Shown piece by piece: positions 23,105-33,654 of a stretch of DNA of 64,000 nucleotides. How positions within the stretch are numbered: the stretch's first letter is position 1; each line of letters starts with the position of its first letter. Origin of the DNA: JACVRW01 sp963733885. Its GTDB lineage: Bacteria > Actinomycetota > Thermoleophilia > Solirubrobacterales > Thermoleophilaceae. The stretch lies in assembly GCA_963733885.1 (NCBI GenBank), contig CAVTES010000007.1, positions 434,001-498,000 of the forward strand, read 5' to 3'. Made by a program: the position numbers and the translations under genes. The notes under the pieces are model-generated. The model searched no databases and had not been told where the DNA came from. It saw only the letters and a program-made list of their open reading frames with translations.

Positions 23105-23943
23105 ATGAGCGACGACCCCGTTTCTCCTCGGCCCCGGCGAGGGCGAAGGCAACGAGCGATTCACGATCCTCGCCGACCGCGACGAGCTCGTCCTGACGGA
23201 GTTCCGCTACGAACCCGGCCAGGACGGGCCGCGGAGGCACATCCACCACCATCACGCCGACGGCTTCTACTGCCTCGAGGGCGAGCTCCGGATCACGCTC
23301 GACGAGGAGGACGTGGTGCTCGGCCCCGGCGGCTTCGTGCTCATCCCGCCCGAGGTGATCCACGCCTTCGGTAACCCCGTCCGACGAGCGCGGCCGCTAC
23401 CTCAACTTCCACGCGCCCGGCATGGGCTTCGCCGACTACCTCCGCGGCCGCAACCCGGACTTCGACCAGGACTACGACGTCCCGCCCGGCAGCGGCCGGC
23501 CGACCTCGGAGGCGGTCGTGAGGCAGCCCGGCGAGGGCGAGCAGCTCGGTCTCGGCCCCAGCCAGTCCTCCATCAAGGCGGGCGCCGACGACGGGATGGG
23601 TTCCCTTGCCGTCCTCGAGTCCACCATCGGCCCCGATTTCCCCGGCCCCGTGCTTCACGAGCATGCGCGGATGGTCGACAGCTTCTACATCCTCGACGGC
23701 ACCCTGACGCTGCGGCTCGGCGACGAGGCGGTCGAAGCAGCCGCCGGCTCCTATGCCCTCGTGCCGCCGGGCAACGCCCACACCTTCTCCACCCCGCGCG
23801 AGCCGGTCAAGCTCCTGAACATCTTCGCCCCCGCGGGCTTCGAGGGCTTCGTGCGCGAGATCGCCGACCGGGCGAGGGCGGGCGACCTCGACCAGGCCGG
23901 CATGACCGAGATCGCCTCCAAGTACGACTTCCGAGCAATTTAG
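23105..23943 (+). CDS. bicupin protein, two frameshifts
   Basis: Reconstructed as about 278 aa across breaks near 23120 and 23375. Cupin 1: RRHIHHHHADGFYCLEGELR with metal-type His cluster, then VVLGPGGFVLIPPEVIHAFG. Cupin 2: PVLHEHARMVDSFYILDGTL then AAGSYALVPPGNAHTFSTPR. The first cupin keeps the HxH and later His metal ligands; the second has H-x-H-A-R and a C-terminal His. Cupins act as dioxygenases, isomerases or sugar-binding proteins; the substrate is unknown. Both breaks are single extra C residues in CCCC runs, suggesting sequencing error. It lies directly upstream of the NrdR boxes. Confidence 0.7.
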
Positions 23944-23991
23944 GCACAAGATCTAGTACTCGAGGGAGGAGTCGAGCACTAGACCTAGTAG
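23944..23991 (+). promoter_or_regulatory. two NrdR boxes upstream of nrdR-nrdJ
   Basis: GCACAAGATCTAGTAC (23944-23959) and GCACTAGACCTAGTAG (23976-23991) both match the NrdR-box form (near-palindromic, CA(A/T)…TAGTG-like half-sites). Their centres are exactly 32 bp apart, three helical turns, as is typical of NrdR operators. They end 10 bp before the nrdR GTG, so NrdR would repress its own operon when dATP/ATP signals ample deoxynucleotides. The inner half-sites also form a partial stem-loop (CTAGTACTCGA / TCGAGCACTAG). Confidence 0.75.
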
Positions 23992-24001
23992 AATTTCGCA
24001 T

Positions 24002-24562
24002 GTGCTTTGTCCGTTCTGCTCGGCCGACTCCAACCAGGTGATCGACACCCGCCCCGCGCCCGATGCGGTCCGTCGCCGCCGTGAATGCGGCGCGTGCGGG
24101 CAGCGCTTCACCACCTACGAGCGGGTCGAGGAGCAGCGCGCCATCGTCATCAAGCGCGACGGCACGCGCGAGCGCTTCGATCGCCAGAAGCTCCAGCGAG
24201 GCCTCGCCCGAGCGGCGGGCGGACGGCCCGTCAGCCAGGAGCAGATCGAGGCGGTGGGGGCGTGGATCGCCACCGAGGTGCAACGGCAAGGTGAGGTGAG
24301 CGCCGAGCGCATCGGCGACCTGGCCGAGCGCGGCCTCGCGCGCGTGGACCCCGTGAGCGCGATCCAGTTCGCCTCGGTCTACCGGAATCTCGCCGATCTC
24401 GACGAGCTCGAGGCCGTCGTCAGGCGCTTCAAGGACGACCCCCTTCCGGGCGAGGACCAACTCGCCATCGAGGGCTCCGTTCCATCCGAGCCCGAGAGCA
24501 TCATCGGTCGTTCCCGCAAAGTTCGCCCCAACCGGAGGAGAGGTCATGTCCCACAGCCGTAG
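24002..24562 (+). CDS. nrdR: transcriptional repressor NrdR
   Basis: 186 aa from GTG. The N-terminal zinc ribbon LCPFCSADSNQVIDTRPAPD followed by CGACGQRFTTYERVE holds the four cysteines. The ATP-cone domain covers residues 50-140 (IVIKRDGTRERFDRQKLQRG, SAIQFASVYRNLADLDELE). NrdR senses ATP/dATP and represses ribonucleotide-reductase genes. The ATG two bases upstream is out of frame. Its 3' end overlaps the nrdJ start by 17 bp, so the operon is translationally linked. About 30 extra C-terminal residues beyond the usual 150 aa are poorly conserved. Confidence 0.94.
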   Translation: MLCPFCSADSNQVIDTRPAPDAVRRRRECGACGQRFTTYERVEEQRAIVIKRDGTRERFDRQKLQRGLARAAGGRPVSQEQIEAVGAWIATEVQRQGEVSAERIGDLAERGLARVDPVSAIQFASVYRNLADLDELEAVVRRFKDDPLPGEDQLAIEGSVPSEPESIIGRSRKVRPNRRRGHVPQP

Positions 24563-27416
24563 CGCCGCCGCCCCGAGCATCACCGCACGCGGTGCCGGGG
24601 TCAGCGTTCCGCGGCGTTTCACGGAGGCGGGCACGCACCCCTTCGACTGTGTCGAGTGGGACATCCGCGACGCCGTCATCGGCGATCCCGCCGATCCCGC
24701 TTTCGAGCAGCGGGGCGTCGAGTTCCCGGTCACCTGGTCCCAGAACGCGACCAACATCGTCGCCCAGAAGTACTTCCGCGGCCGGCTCGGCACGGACGAG
24801 CGCGAGTCGTCCGTCAAGCAGATGATCGGCCGCGTCGCCGGCACGATCGCCGGCTGGGGACGTGAGGGCGACTACTTCGCCTCGGACGACGACGCGCAGG
24901 CCTTCGAGGACGAGCTCACCCACATCCTGCTCAACCAGATGGCGGCGTTCAACTCGCCGGTCTGGTTCAACGTGGGGTTCGAGGAGCAGCCGCAGTGCTC
25001 CGCCTGCTTCATCCTCTCGGTCGAGGACGACCTCGAGTCGATCCTCGACTGGAACACCAAGGAGGGGAAGATCTTCCGTGGCGGGTCGGGGTCGGGGATC
25101 AACCTGTCGAAGATCCGCGGCTCGAAGGAGCAGCTCTCCAAGGGAGGTTATGCCAGCGGACCGGTCAGCTTCATGCGCGGCGCCGACGCCTGGGCCGGCA
25201 CGATCAAGTCAGGCGGCAAGACACGGCGCGCGGCGAAGATGGTGGTGCTCGACGTCGACCACCCGGACATCCTCGACTTCATCTGGTGCAAGGCGCGCGA
25301 GGAGGAGAAGGCGGCCGCGCTGCGCGACGCCGGCTTCGACATGCGGCTCGACTCCGAGCACTTCGCGTCGATCCAGTACCAGAACGCGAACAACTCGGTG
25401 CGGGTCACCGACGAGTTCATGGAGCGCGCCGAGCACGGCGACGAGTGGGAGCTCACCGCCCGCACCGGCGGCTGAGGTGATCGACCGGGTCGAACGCGCG
25501 CGACCTGCTCGAACCAGATCGCCGACGCGGCGTGGCGCTGCGCCGACCCCGGCGTGCAATACGACACGACGATCAACGAATGGCACACGTGCCCGAACTC
25601 GGGGCGGATCAACGCGTCTAACCCCTGCTCCGAATACGTGCACGTCGACGACTCGGCCTGCAACCTCGCCTCGCTCAACCTGATGAAGTTCCGCCGCGCC
25701 GACGGCAACTTCGACGTCGAGTCCTTCGAGCACGCGGTTGACGTCGTGATCCTGGCGCAGGAGATCATCGTCGGACCGTCGAGCTACCCGACTGAGGAGA
25801 TCGGTCGCAACGCGCGCGCCTTCCGGCAGCTCGGGCTCGGCTACGCGAATCTCGGTGCGCTGCTGATGGCGAACGGCGTGGCCTACGACTCGGACGAGGG
25901 CCGCACGCTGTGTGGCGCCATCACGGCGCTGATGACGGGCCGCGCGTACCGGACCTCGGCCGAGGTCGCCGGTGCGATCGGTCCGTACGAGCGTTACGAG
26001 GAGAACCGCGACCCGCACAACCACGTGATGCGCAAGCACCGCCGGGCGGCGTACTCGATCGACGACGAGCTGTGCGCCGACTCTGAGCTCCTCGCTGCGG
26101 CGCGGCGGGCGTGGGACGAGGCGGTCGACGTGGGTGTCCGCAACGGCTACCGCAACGCGCAGGCCACGGTGCTCGCCCCCACCGGGACGATCTCGTTCCT
26201 GATGGACTGCGACACGACCGGCATCGAGCCCGACTTCTCGCTCGTCAAGTTCAAGGAGCTGGTGGGCGGCGGGCAGATGACGATCGTCAACCGCACGGTG
26301 CCGCTCGCGCTCGAGACGCTCGGGTACGGCTCGGATCAGATCAAAGCGATCGAAGAGCACCTGGCGACCGAGGGCACGCTAGCCGGCGCGCCGAGCCTCG
26401 CCGAGGAGCACCTGCCGGTGTTCGACGTGGCCGTGGGGCAGCGGGCCATCTCGCCGATGGGCCACATCAAGATGATGGCCGCGGCGCAGCCGCTGATCTC
26501 GGGGGCGATTTCGAAGACGGTGAACGTCCCCGAGTCGGTAACCGTCGACGACATCGCGGGCGTTTACACCGAGGGGTGGAAGCTGGGGCTGAAGGCGCTG
26601 GCGATCTACCGCGACGGCTCGAAGACGGCGCAGGCGCTGAAGACGGATGCGGGCGAGAAGAAGGACGAGGCGGCGGAGGCCGCCGTCGAGCCCGACGTGC
26701 CCAAGCCGGTGCGGCGCCGCATGCCGCGCGAGCGCCAATCGCTCACGCACAAGTTCTCGGTGGGTGGCCACGAGGGGTACATCACCGCGGGCGAGTACGA
26801 CGACGGAACGCTCGGCGAGATCTTCCTGACCGACATCGGCAAGGAGGGCTCGACGATCAAGGGCATGATGAACGCGTTCGCCACGGCGATCTCGATCGGG
26901 CTCCAATATGGGGTGCCGCTCGAGACGCTGGTGAGGAAGTTCGCGTACGTGCGGTTCGAGCCGGAGGGCTACACGGGCAACCCGGAGATCCCGTTCGCGA
27001 AGTCGATGCCCGACTACATCATGCGTTGGCTGGCATCCCGCTACGGCGACGCCGACCTGCACGAGGAGCTCGGGATCCTGACGCCCGAGGTGCGGGCGCG
27101 GAAGGCGTCGCAGGAGGCAATGATGCGGGGCGACACGGCGACCCCGCCGTCGGAGAAAGCCGCCTCGGAGGACCCGCCGGCAAACGGAGTGGGCAACGGA
27201 GACGCGCAGCCCGGTGGGGCGAAGCCCCGCACGGGCGGCCGCGCGAGCGAACCGAAGCCCGCGGCGTCCGCACTCACGGACGAGCCGCCCGCGATCCCGG
27301 CGAAGCTGCAGGGCCTGGACCTGGGCCCGGCATGCGCCCAGTGCGGCGGGATGATGCAGCGAACGGGCTCGTGCTACACGTGCTCGAGCTGCGGGAACAA
27401 CACCGGCTGCGGGTAG
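24546..27416 (+). CDS. nrdJ: adenosylcobalamin-dependent (class II) ribonucleoside-diphosphate reductase, frameshift cluster
   Basis: About 956 aa. It reduces NDPs to dNDPs using adenosylcobalamin. The N-terminal part has AAFNSPVWFNVGFEEQPQCS (active-site Cys region) and IFRGGSGSGINLSKIRGSKE. The middle has WHTCPNSGRINASNPCSEYV with the radical-site Cys and the PCSE catalytic motif, and the FLMDCDTTGIEPDFSL segment. The C-terminus ends CAQCGGMMQRTGSCYTCSSC plus GNNTGCG, the redox-active zinc-ribbon tail. Three single-base insertions near 25472, 25491 and 25513 (net +3) interrupt the frame in a region where the expected peptide is EVIDRVNARDLLNQIADA; flanking frames are identical, so the gene is presumably intact. 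Confidence 0.92.
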
Positions 27417-27453
27417 CTAGCCAGCCGGCGAACGTCGCTGAGCTGTCAGCGGG

Positions 27454-28104
27454 CTAGCGGAAGCGATCGAGCGCCGACCCGAAGAAGACGAAGAGTGGGT
27501 GCTGTAGCTCGGTCGCGCCGATCGTGACCTCGGTGCCCTCGGGCGCCATGGCGCGCACCTTCGCCGCGATCTCCTCGGCCCGTTCATCTGTGGGCGCTCC
27601 GATGCTCACGTGCTTCCAGCGGCGCGACACCGGAAACCCCTCGGCCTTCAGCTTCTCCTCGAGCTCAACCGCTTCGCCATGCCCCGGCGGGTCCACGTGC
27701 ACCTCGTAGTCCCACGCCCCCTCCTCGGCCGCCTCGGCGGTCTCCGTGGCCTCGTGGCGACGGCGCTGCGCCTCCCGCTGATGCTCCGTCTGCGGTAACG
27801 GCACTGAGGCGTCGAGCCACTCCTCGGCGTCGGGATGCCAGCGCGTGACGCGCACGCTCCCGCTCACGTCCTCGGTCTCCAGTAGCTCAACGGCCACCCG
27901 CTCCGCCTCGCGCGCGGCGTCCTCGCTGGTCGCATAGAGGAAGATGCGGGACCCGTCACGGGTCACCGTCACGGTCCCGCCAAGGCGCTTCCGCGCCTCC
28001 TCGTCCAGATCGAGGGCACGGATCTGCTCCGCGAACGTGAAGCCGTGCTCCTGGTCGTCGAGATCGACCTCGACGCGCCGCTCGTCGTTCGTCACGGGCG
28101 GCAA
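27454..28104 (-). CDS. conserved hypothetical protein with two ferredoxin-like halves
   Basis: 216 aa, acidic. The N-terminal half (FTFAEQIRALDLDEEARKRL, then VTRDGSRIFLYATSEDAAR) and the C-terminal half (YEVHVDPPGHGEAVELEEKL, WKHVSIGAPTDERAEEIAAK) each look like an alpha/beta sandwich with a helix between strands. The second resembles RraB-type domains. A Glu/Ala-rich linker joins them. No signal peptide or TM. No function is assigned; comparable proteins seem common in Thermoleophilia by memory of sequence style only. It is convergent with nrdJ. Confidence 0.55.
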   Translation of the reverse strand: MPPVTNDERRVEVDLDDQEHGFTFAEQIRALDLDEEARKRLGGTVTVTRDGSRIFLYATSEDAAREAERVAVELLETEDVSGSVRVTRWHPDAEEWLDASVPLPQTEHQREAQRRRHEATETAEAAEEGAWDYEVHVDPPGHGEAVELEEKLKAEGFPVSRRWKHVSIGAPTDERAEEIAAKVRAMAPEGTEVTIGATELQHPLFVFFGSALDRFR

Positions 28105-28183
28105 TCTAACGGTCGCGCACGCACAGACCAGCCGTGGCAGCTTGAGCGCTTGAGCCAGCCAATCGCCGCGGTTGAATGGGCGA

Positions 28184-31100
28184 TCAGGTCTCGCAGCTCA
28201 GTCGTTGGTCTGTGCCGCCCCCGCCTCTGCAGCGATCACGTTGCGAGCCGCCGTTGAGCCGGTCATTGCCCGAGCCCCCGAAGAGCTTGTCCCGGCCCGT
28301 GTCCCCGAGGAGGTGGTCGTTGCCTGAATCCCCGAAGAGGCCGTCGTTGCCGTCCTCGCCGGTCGCTTCGTCGGCACCGGCTCCGCCCTTCACCGAGTCC
28401 TTGCCTGCGCCCCCCGAGAGGTGATCGTCGCCGCGATCGCCCCAGATTCGGTCGGCACCATCGCCCCCGTCGATGTTGTCGTTGCCCGACCCACCTCGCA
28501 TCCGATCGTTTCCGGCCTCGCCCTTCACGACGTCGTCACCGTCGCCGGCGTCGACCTTGTCGTCGCCTGCCCCCGCGCAGATCAGGTCGTTACCGCCCTT
28601 TCCGGAGATCTTGTCGCGGCCGCCCAGCGCGACGATGACGTCGCGTCCGTTGGTGCCGATGATCTTGTCCTTGCCCGGGGTCCCCACCTTTGTGGCCGCC
28701 GCGCCGTTGCAGGAAGGCCCGGTGGGCGGCGGGACCGCGGTGCTAACCGTGAACGTGCGGGCGGCGGGTGTCGGATCGACGTTGCCGACCGCGTCCTTCG
28801 CGCGCACCTGGATGGTGTGCTGCCCGTCGGACAGCGCGCCCGTGGTGTGCGGCGAGGAACAGGGGACCCAGCCACCACCGTCGAGGTTGCATTCCAAAGT
28901 GGAGCCGCCCTCGGTCGACGAGAACCCGAACGTCGGCGTGTTGTCCGAGGTCGTTCCGGACGGACCGCTTGTGATCAGGGTGTCCGGTGGGGTCGCATCG
29001 ACTGTGAAGGTCCGGCTGGCCGGGGTGGGGTCGGTGTTGCCGGCCCCGTCCTTGGCCCGCACTTGGATGGTGTGCTGTCCGTCCGCCAGCGCGAGGGTGG
29101 TGTGCGCTGAGCTGCACGAGACCCAGTCGACGGCGTTGTCGAGCTGGCACTCGAAGCTCGCGCCCGGCTCACCCGGCGCGTTGAACCCGAACGTCGGCGT
29201 CGAGTCGCTGGTCGGGCCGGACGGGCCACTCGTGATCACGGTGTCCGGCGGCGTCGTGTCGGTGACGGTGAACGTGCGGCTGGCGGGACTTGCGTCGACG
29301 TTCCCGGCCGCGTCCTTGGCACGGACCTGGAAGGTGTGCTCACCGTCGGTGAGCGAGGCGGTCGTGTGCGGCGAGCTGCATGAGACCCAGTCCGCTGCGT
29401 TGTCGAGCTTGCACTCGAAGGTCGCGCCCGGCTCACCCGGCGCGTTGAACTCGAACGTCGGCGTGCCGTCTGAGGTCGGGCCGGCCGGGCCGCTCGTGAT
29501 CGCGGTGTCCGGCGGCGTCGTGTCGACCGTGAAGGTCCGGCTGGCCGGCGTCTGGTCGGTGTTGCCAAGACCATCCTTGGCCCTCACCTGGATCGTGTGC
29601 TGACCATCGGCCAGCGCAGCCGTGGTGTGCGGCGAGCTGCACGAGACCCAGTCCACGGCGTTGTCGAGCTTGCACTCGAAGCTCGCGCCCGGCTCGCCCG
29701 GCGCGTTGAACTCGAACGTCGGCGTGCTGTCGCTGGTCGGGCCGGACGGACCGCTCGTGATCACGGTGTCCGGCGGCGTCGTGTCGACCGTGAAGGTCCG
29801 GCTGGCCGGGACTGGTCGGCGTTGCCAAGCCCGTCCTTGGCCCGCACCTGGAACGTGTGCTGACCATCGGCCAGCGCAGCCGTGGTGTGCGGCGAGCTGC
29901 ACGAGACCCAGTCCGCGGCGTTATCGAGCTTGCACTCGAAGCTCGCGCCCGGCTCGCCCGGCGCGTTGAACTCGAACGTCGGCGTCGAGTCGCTGGTCGG
30001 ACCGGACGGGCCGCTCGTAATCACCGTGTCCGGCGGCGTCGAGTCAACCGTGAAGCTGCGGCTGGCCGGGGTCGGGTCGACGTTGTTGGCCGGGTCGATC
30101 GCACGCACGTGGATCGTGTGCGCACCATCGGCCAGCACGGCGGTGGTGTGCGGCGACGAACATGGCGCCCAGTCGACGGCGTTATCGAGCCTGCACTCGA
30201 ACGTCGAGCCTGGCTCTGTCGACGTGAACGTGAACGTCGGCGTGTTGTCCGAGGTCGGGCCGGACGGACCGCTTGTTATCTCCGTGTCCGGCGGCGTGGT
30301 GTCCTGGCTCGTGACGGTGAACGTTCGGCTGGCTGGGCTCGGATCGACGTTCCCGGCCGGGTCGATCGCGCGCACCTCGAATGTGTGCTGGCCGGCAGCC
30401 AGGGCGGCGGTGGTGTGCGGCGTGCTGCAGGCGACCCAGTCCCCTGTGTCGATCTTGCACTCGAACGTCGAGCCGACCTCGGTCGAGGTGAACTCGAAGG
30501 TCGGGGTGTTGTCCTCTGTAGCACCTGAGGGACCGGCGGTGATCGTGGTGTCCGGCGGGGTCAGATCCGGCGTGGCCCCTTCCCGGCAGCCCCCCACAGG
30601 AGCGGTGAACACGACGAGGTTGTCGAGGAAGACCGCCGAGTCATATATGGAGTCGCCCTGGTCGAAGATCGACAGGTAAAGCGTGTGCGTTCCCGGTGTG
30701 ATCGAGGTGAACGCGCGCAACGGTGGTGTAGCCCCGTCGTAGGTCGTGCCGGTTGCCTCCGCCTCCGACATCTCGGTTGCGCCGGTGGTGTTGATGCTGA
30801 TCACGTTGCCTTGCGCGTCGAAGGCGAAGTTGTGCGGCGCGATGACCCTGTTGCTCTGGCTCGAGTCGGCCGAGAAGTCCGACACGTCCAGCTCGGCTAC
30901 GAACGCATCGTTCACGCTGCTGCCGACGAACTCGGGGAATTCATCCGATAGGAACCGGAAGTCGACCGACATGCAGTTCGCGCTCGCCGGAACGTTCAGG
31001 TTCACGCTGAGCGTGACGACGTCGTGGAAGCTGGAGCCGTGTCCCCCGTCGCCTCCGCCGTTCGACTGGCCGGTGCTGCCGCTGTGTGTTCGCCCGGTCC

Positions 31101-32225
31101 GCGAACGTGCTGTTACCCGACGTCAGCAACGCCCAGGTCGAGCCGCTGAAGGGCAGGCCCGCGAGGCTCGAGTCGGCGATGGCCGTCGGGTTCGGGTCCT
31201 GGGCCGGGGGCAGGCCGTCGGACTGCCTCGTCGTTGTCGTCGGCTGAGTCGCAACCTGGGTCGTCCAGGTCCGTGTCCTCGTCGAAATCGTTGTCCTCGC
31301 CGTCGGAGCACTGGGGCCCCGCGTCGTCCTCCTCGCGGTTGTCCGTCGGTCCCGAGCAGCCGGGGTCCTCGTCATCGGTCAGGTCGTCGAAGTCGTTGTC
31401 GTCTCCGTCGGCACACTCCGCCGCCGCGGGAATCGGGTCGCCTTCGGAGAACTCGTCGATGTCGTCAGGCGAGCTACAGCCAAGATCCAGGCCCAGGAAG
31501 TCGATCTTGCCGTCGTCGTCGTTGTCGAATCCGTCCGAGCATTCGGCCGTGGGATTCGGGACGCCATCCTCTTCCTCGTCGTCCTGAGCTGAGTCGCAAC
31601 CGGGGTCGGCCTCGGCGAAATCGGTCAGGCCGTCGTCGTCGTTGTCGAACCCGTCGGAGCACTGTGGCCGTAGGTCGTCTTCCTCGCGGTTGTCCGAGCT
31701 GCTCGCGCAACCGGGGTCGCCGCTGGCTCCGGTGTCGATTTCGCCGTCGAAGTCGTTGTCCAAACCGTCGGAGCATTCGGGCGTCAGGGATGGCCCTTCC
31801 GAGCCTTCGTCGAGATCGGTGGCCGACTCGCAGCCGGCATCACCGTCGGCGAAGTCGGTCTTGCCGTCGAAGTCGTTGTCCTCGTCGTCCGAGCACTCCG
31901 GCGGGAAGTCCTCCTGTTCGCGGTTGTCAGTCGGCGTTCGGACAGCCCGGGTCGCCGCCGGGGCAAAGTCGGTCTTGCCGTCGTCGTCGTTGTCCTCGCC
32001 GTCCGAGCATTGAGGGGTGCTGGACGGCGCCGGTGGGATGGTCTGGAAGCTGGCGCCCGTGAGGGTTCCCGGCGCGAGCGGATCGCTGATCGCCTGCGCG
32101 ATGGCGTTTGCGTCTCGACTCGGGGTGATTGTGGCGGTGGCCGGCCCGGCGGTCGCCAGGACCGCAAACGCCGCCAATACAAGGATCATCGTGGCCAAGG
32201 GCCGCCGCACCGTCGAAGCAATCAA
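28184..32225 (-). CDS. giant exported repeat protein (Asp-rich repeats, choice-of-anchor, Ig-like repeats, RTX), frameshifted
   Basis: About 1,345 codons, read across at least five breaks (near 31975, 31930, 31225, 31090, 29812). Order: signal peptide (LATMILVLAAFAVLATAGPA); seven CSDG-x-DND-x-DG-type repeats of about 37 aa, each with paired Cys (PQCSDGEDNDDDGKTDF and variants); a choice-of-anchor-like domain (DFRFLSDEFPEFVGSSVNDA, FLDNLVVFTAPVG); seven Ig-like repeats of about 85 aa (TPPDTVITSGPSGPTSDSTP … HTIQVRAKDGLGNTDQTPAS); and about 16 RTX calcium-binding nonapeptides (GGSGNDRLNGG, GDGDDVVKG) near the C-terminus. A calcium-loaded surface or secreted adhesin is inferred. Confidence 0.8.
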
Positions 32226-32514
32226 GTTCTGTCTCCCGCTCGTTTACGCACCAACGGGGAGCTCGTGAACGAGGCTTTTCGATCTCATTCCTTTTCGAGA
32301 CGAGGCCGATGCGATTTCGGTCCGGCACTCGCCGGCCTTCGCCGGGCGCAACAGGGGAGTGGCCAGGTCGCAGATTCGGCCGGCCCGTACTTCGCTACGG
32401 CGTGCTACGCGCGGACGCAGGCGTCGATCGGCGCGCCGACGTCGAAGGGTCCAAGTTGCAGGGACTTCTTCGGTGCGGTCGGCGACATCCTGAGCGCGGA
32501 ACAGCGGCCGTCGT

Positions 32515-32895
32515 CTACCGCGGCTGCACCGCCTCGATGGCCTCCTCCTTCGTGCGGTACTCGTCCACGCGCACGATCCTGCCGTCCTTCACCCGTACTG
32601 CGTAGGTCTCCCTCGCCTCGACCGGGATGCCGCTGCTCCTGCCGCGCAGTCGCGCCGTCCACGGAACCACGACCCAGTCGCCGAGGTCGATGAAGCTCTC
32701 GAACACCATCACGTCGTCGAAGCGGTCAGCCCACACTTCGGAGATATCGGCGGCGAAGCGCCTCAGGCCGTCGGCGCCGCGATAGGTCCGTGCATTGGGC
32801 TCGTCGGCCGCCGTCCTCCACTCGACATCGGGGTCATGTGCCTCGAGGAAGGCATCGAGATCGCCCCGGGCGAGGGCCTCGACGCTCCGGCGCAC
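32515..32895 (-). CDS. SnoaL-like / NTF2-fold protein
   Basis: 126 aa. RRSVEALARGDLDAFLEAHD then PDVEWRTAADEPNARTYRGA and FESFIDLGDWVVVPWTARLR follow the SnoaL-like pattern, with a C-terminal YAVRVKDGRIVRVDEYRTKE strand. Catalytic role unknown. GTG at 32895 is used; about eight more in-frame residues upstream (LSARNVEI) also fit the family but need a CTG start. The 289 bp between this gene and the giant repeat protein, in which no other gene is apparent, hold its promoter side. Confidence 0.7.
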   Translation of the reverse strand: MRRSVEALARGDLDAFLEAHDPDVEWRTAADEPNARTYRGADGLRRFAADISEVWADRFDDVMVFESFIDLGDWVVVPWTARLRGRSSGIPVEARETYAVRVKDGRIVRVDEYRTKEEAIEAVQPR

Positions 32896-32964
32896 GATCT
32901 CAACGTTCCGCGCTGACAGGCGCCCAGTATCGCCCTTCGTCGGGGGCGCGCCAACCCGGCAGTG

Positions 32965-33159
32965 CTACCGGGTGCCGCGCGACCAGTTCTGAATGGAGAC
33001 CCGCTCGTCGCGACCGGACGCGCTGCCGGGGCCGTAGGCGCCAGGAGCGCCGCTGTAGATCTTCCCGTGGGGGTGCTCGGCGATCCCGCTGCCGCTCACC
33101 GTGTAGTAGCCGTAGATGACGCCTACCAGCATGACGAGGCTGACGATCAGGATCTCCAT
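32965..33159 (-). CDS. small single-pass membrane protein
   Basis: 64 aa: MEILIVSLVMLVGVIYGYYT is a transmembrane anchor, followed by a short Gly/Ser-rich polar tail ending VSIQNWSRGTR. AAGGAG precedes the ATG at 33159 by about 5 nt, a good ribosome-binding site, and the longer open frame upstream has no coding look. Function unknown. It is divergent from the GYD-domain gene (146 bp apart). Confidence 0.55.
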   Translation of the reverse strand: MEILIVSLVMLVGVIYGYYTVSGSGIAEHPHGKIYSGAPGAYGPGSASGRDERVSIQNWSRGTR

Positions 33160-33305
33160 GACGCTCCTTCGCTCGTTCCCACGGTGGAGCGAGCCTCTCG
33201 CGCCCGGCGGGTGCGAAGTGTGAGGTGCGTCACGCGAGCGACCTTGCCCCGCCTCTCGCACCGTGGGAGGGTTGGTTGCTCCGACCCCCACCGAGGAGGA
33301 CTCGC

Positions 33306-33626
33306 ATGCCCAAGTTCATGTTCCTGGCGTCGTACGCCCCGGAGGGCCTCAAGGGCATTCAATCCGCGGGCGGCAGCAGCCGCCGCGAGGTCATCAGCGG
33401 TCTGGCCGAGAGCATGGGCGGAACGCTCGAGTCGTTTCACTTCGCGTTCGGCCAGCGAGACGCCTACGTGATCGCCGAGCTGCCGGACAACGAGAGCGCC
33501 GCCGCCATCGCGATCACCGCAAACTCGTCCGGAGCCGTCAGCGTGGAGACCGTTGCGCTGCTCACCCCCGAGGAGGTGGACGCGGCGGCGAACCGGTCGA
33601 TCGATTACACCCCGCCCGGGGCCTAG
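33306..33626 (+). CDS. GYD-domain protein
   Basis: 106 aa. The sequence KFMFLASYAPEGLKGIQSAG followed by SRREVISGLAESMGGTLESF and a FGQRDAYVIAELPDNESAAA core matches GYD-domain proteins (PF08734), small ferredoxin-like homo-oligomers of unknown function. GAGGAGG lies 7 nt upstream of the ATG. It ends 29 bp before the stop of the convergent phosphodiester-glycosidase gene. Confidence 0.8.
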   Translation: MPKFMFLASYAPEGLKGIQSAGGSSRREVISGLAESMGGTLESFHFAFGQRDAYVIAELPDNESAAAIAITANSSGAVSVETVALLTPEEVDAAANRSIDYTPPGA

Positions 33627-33654
33627 CCGGCCGCGGCGCCGGGCACCGCGAGCG

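Noticed and set aside
23954..23985. Reading the nrdR upstream stem-loop as another member of the TAGTAC hairpin family
   Set aside because: The stem has a mismatch, and the two NrdR-box matches with 32-bp phasing explain the sequence better.
24546..27416. Intein or programmed frameshift in nrdJ
   Set aside because: The break is three scattered single-base insertions over 42 bp with no intein motifs, slippery site or downstream structure; error is simpler.
32226..32514. Possible small gene in the gap between the giant protein and the SnoaL-like gene
   Set aside because: Open frames here lack start sites, composition and motifs of coding sequence; nothing could be supported.
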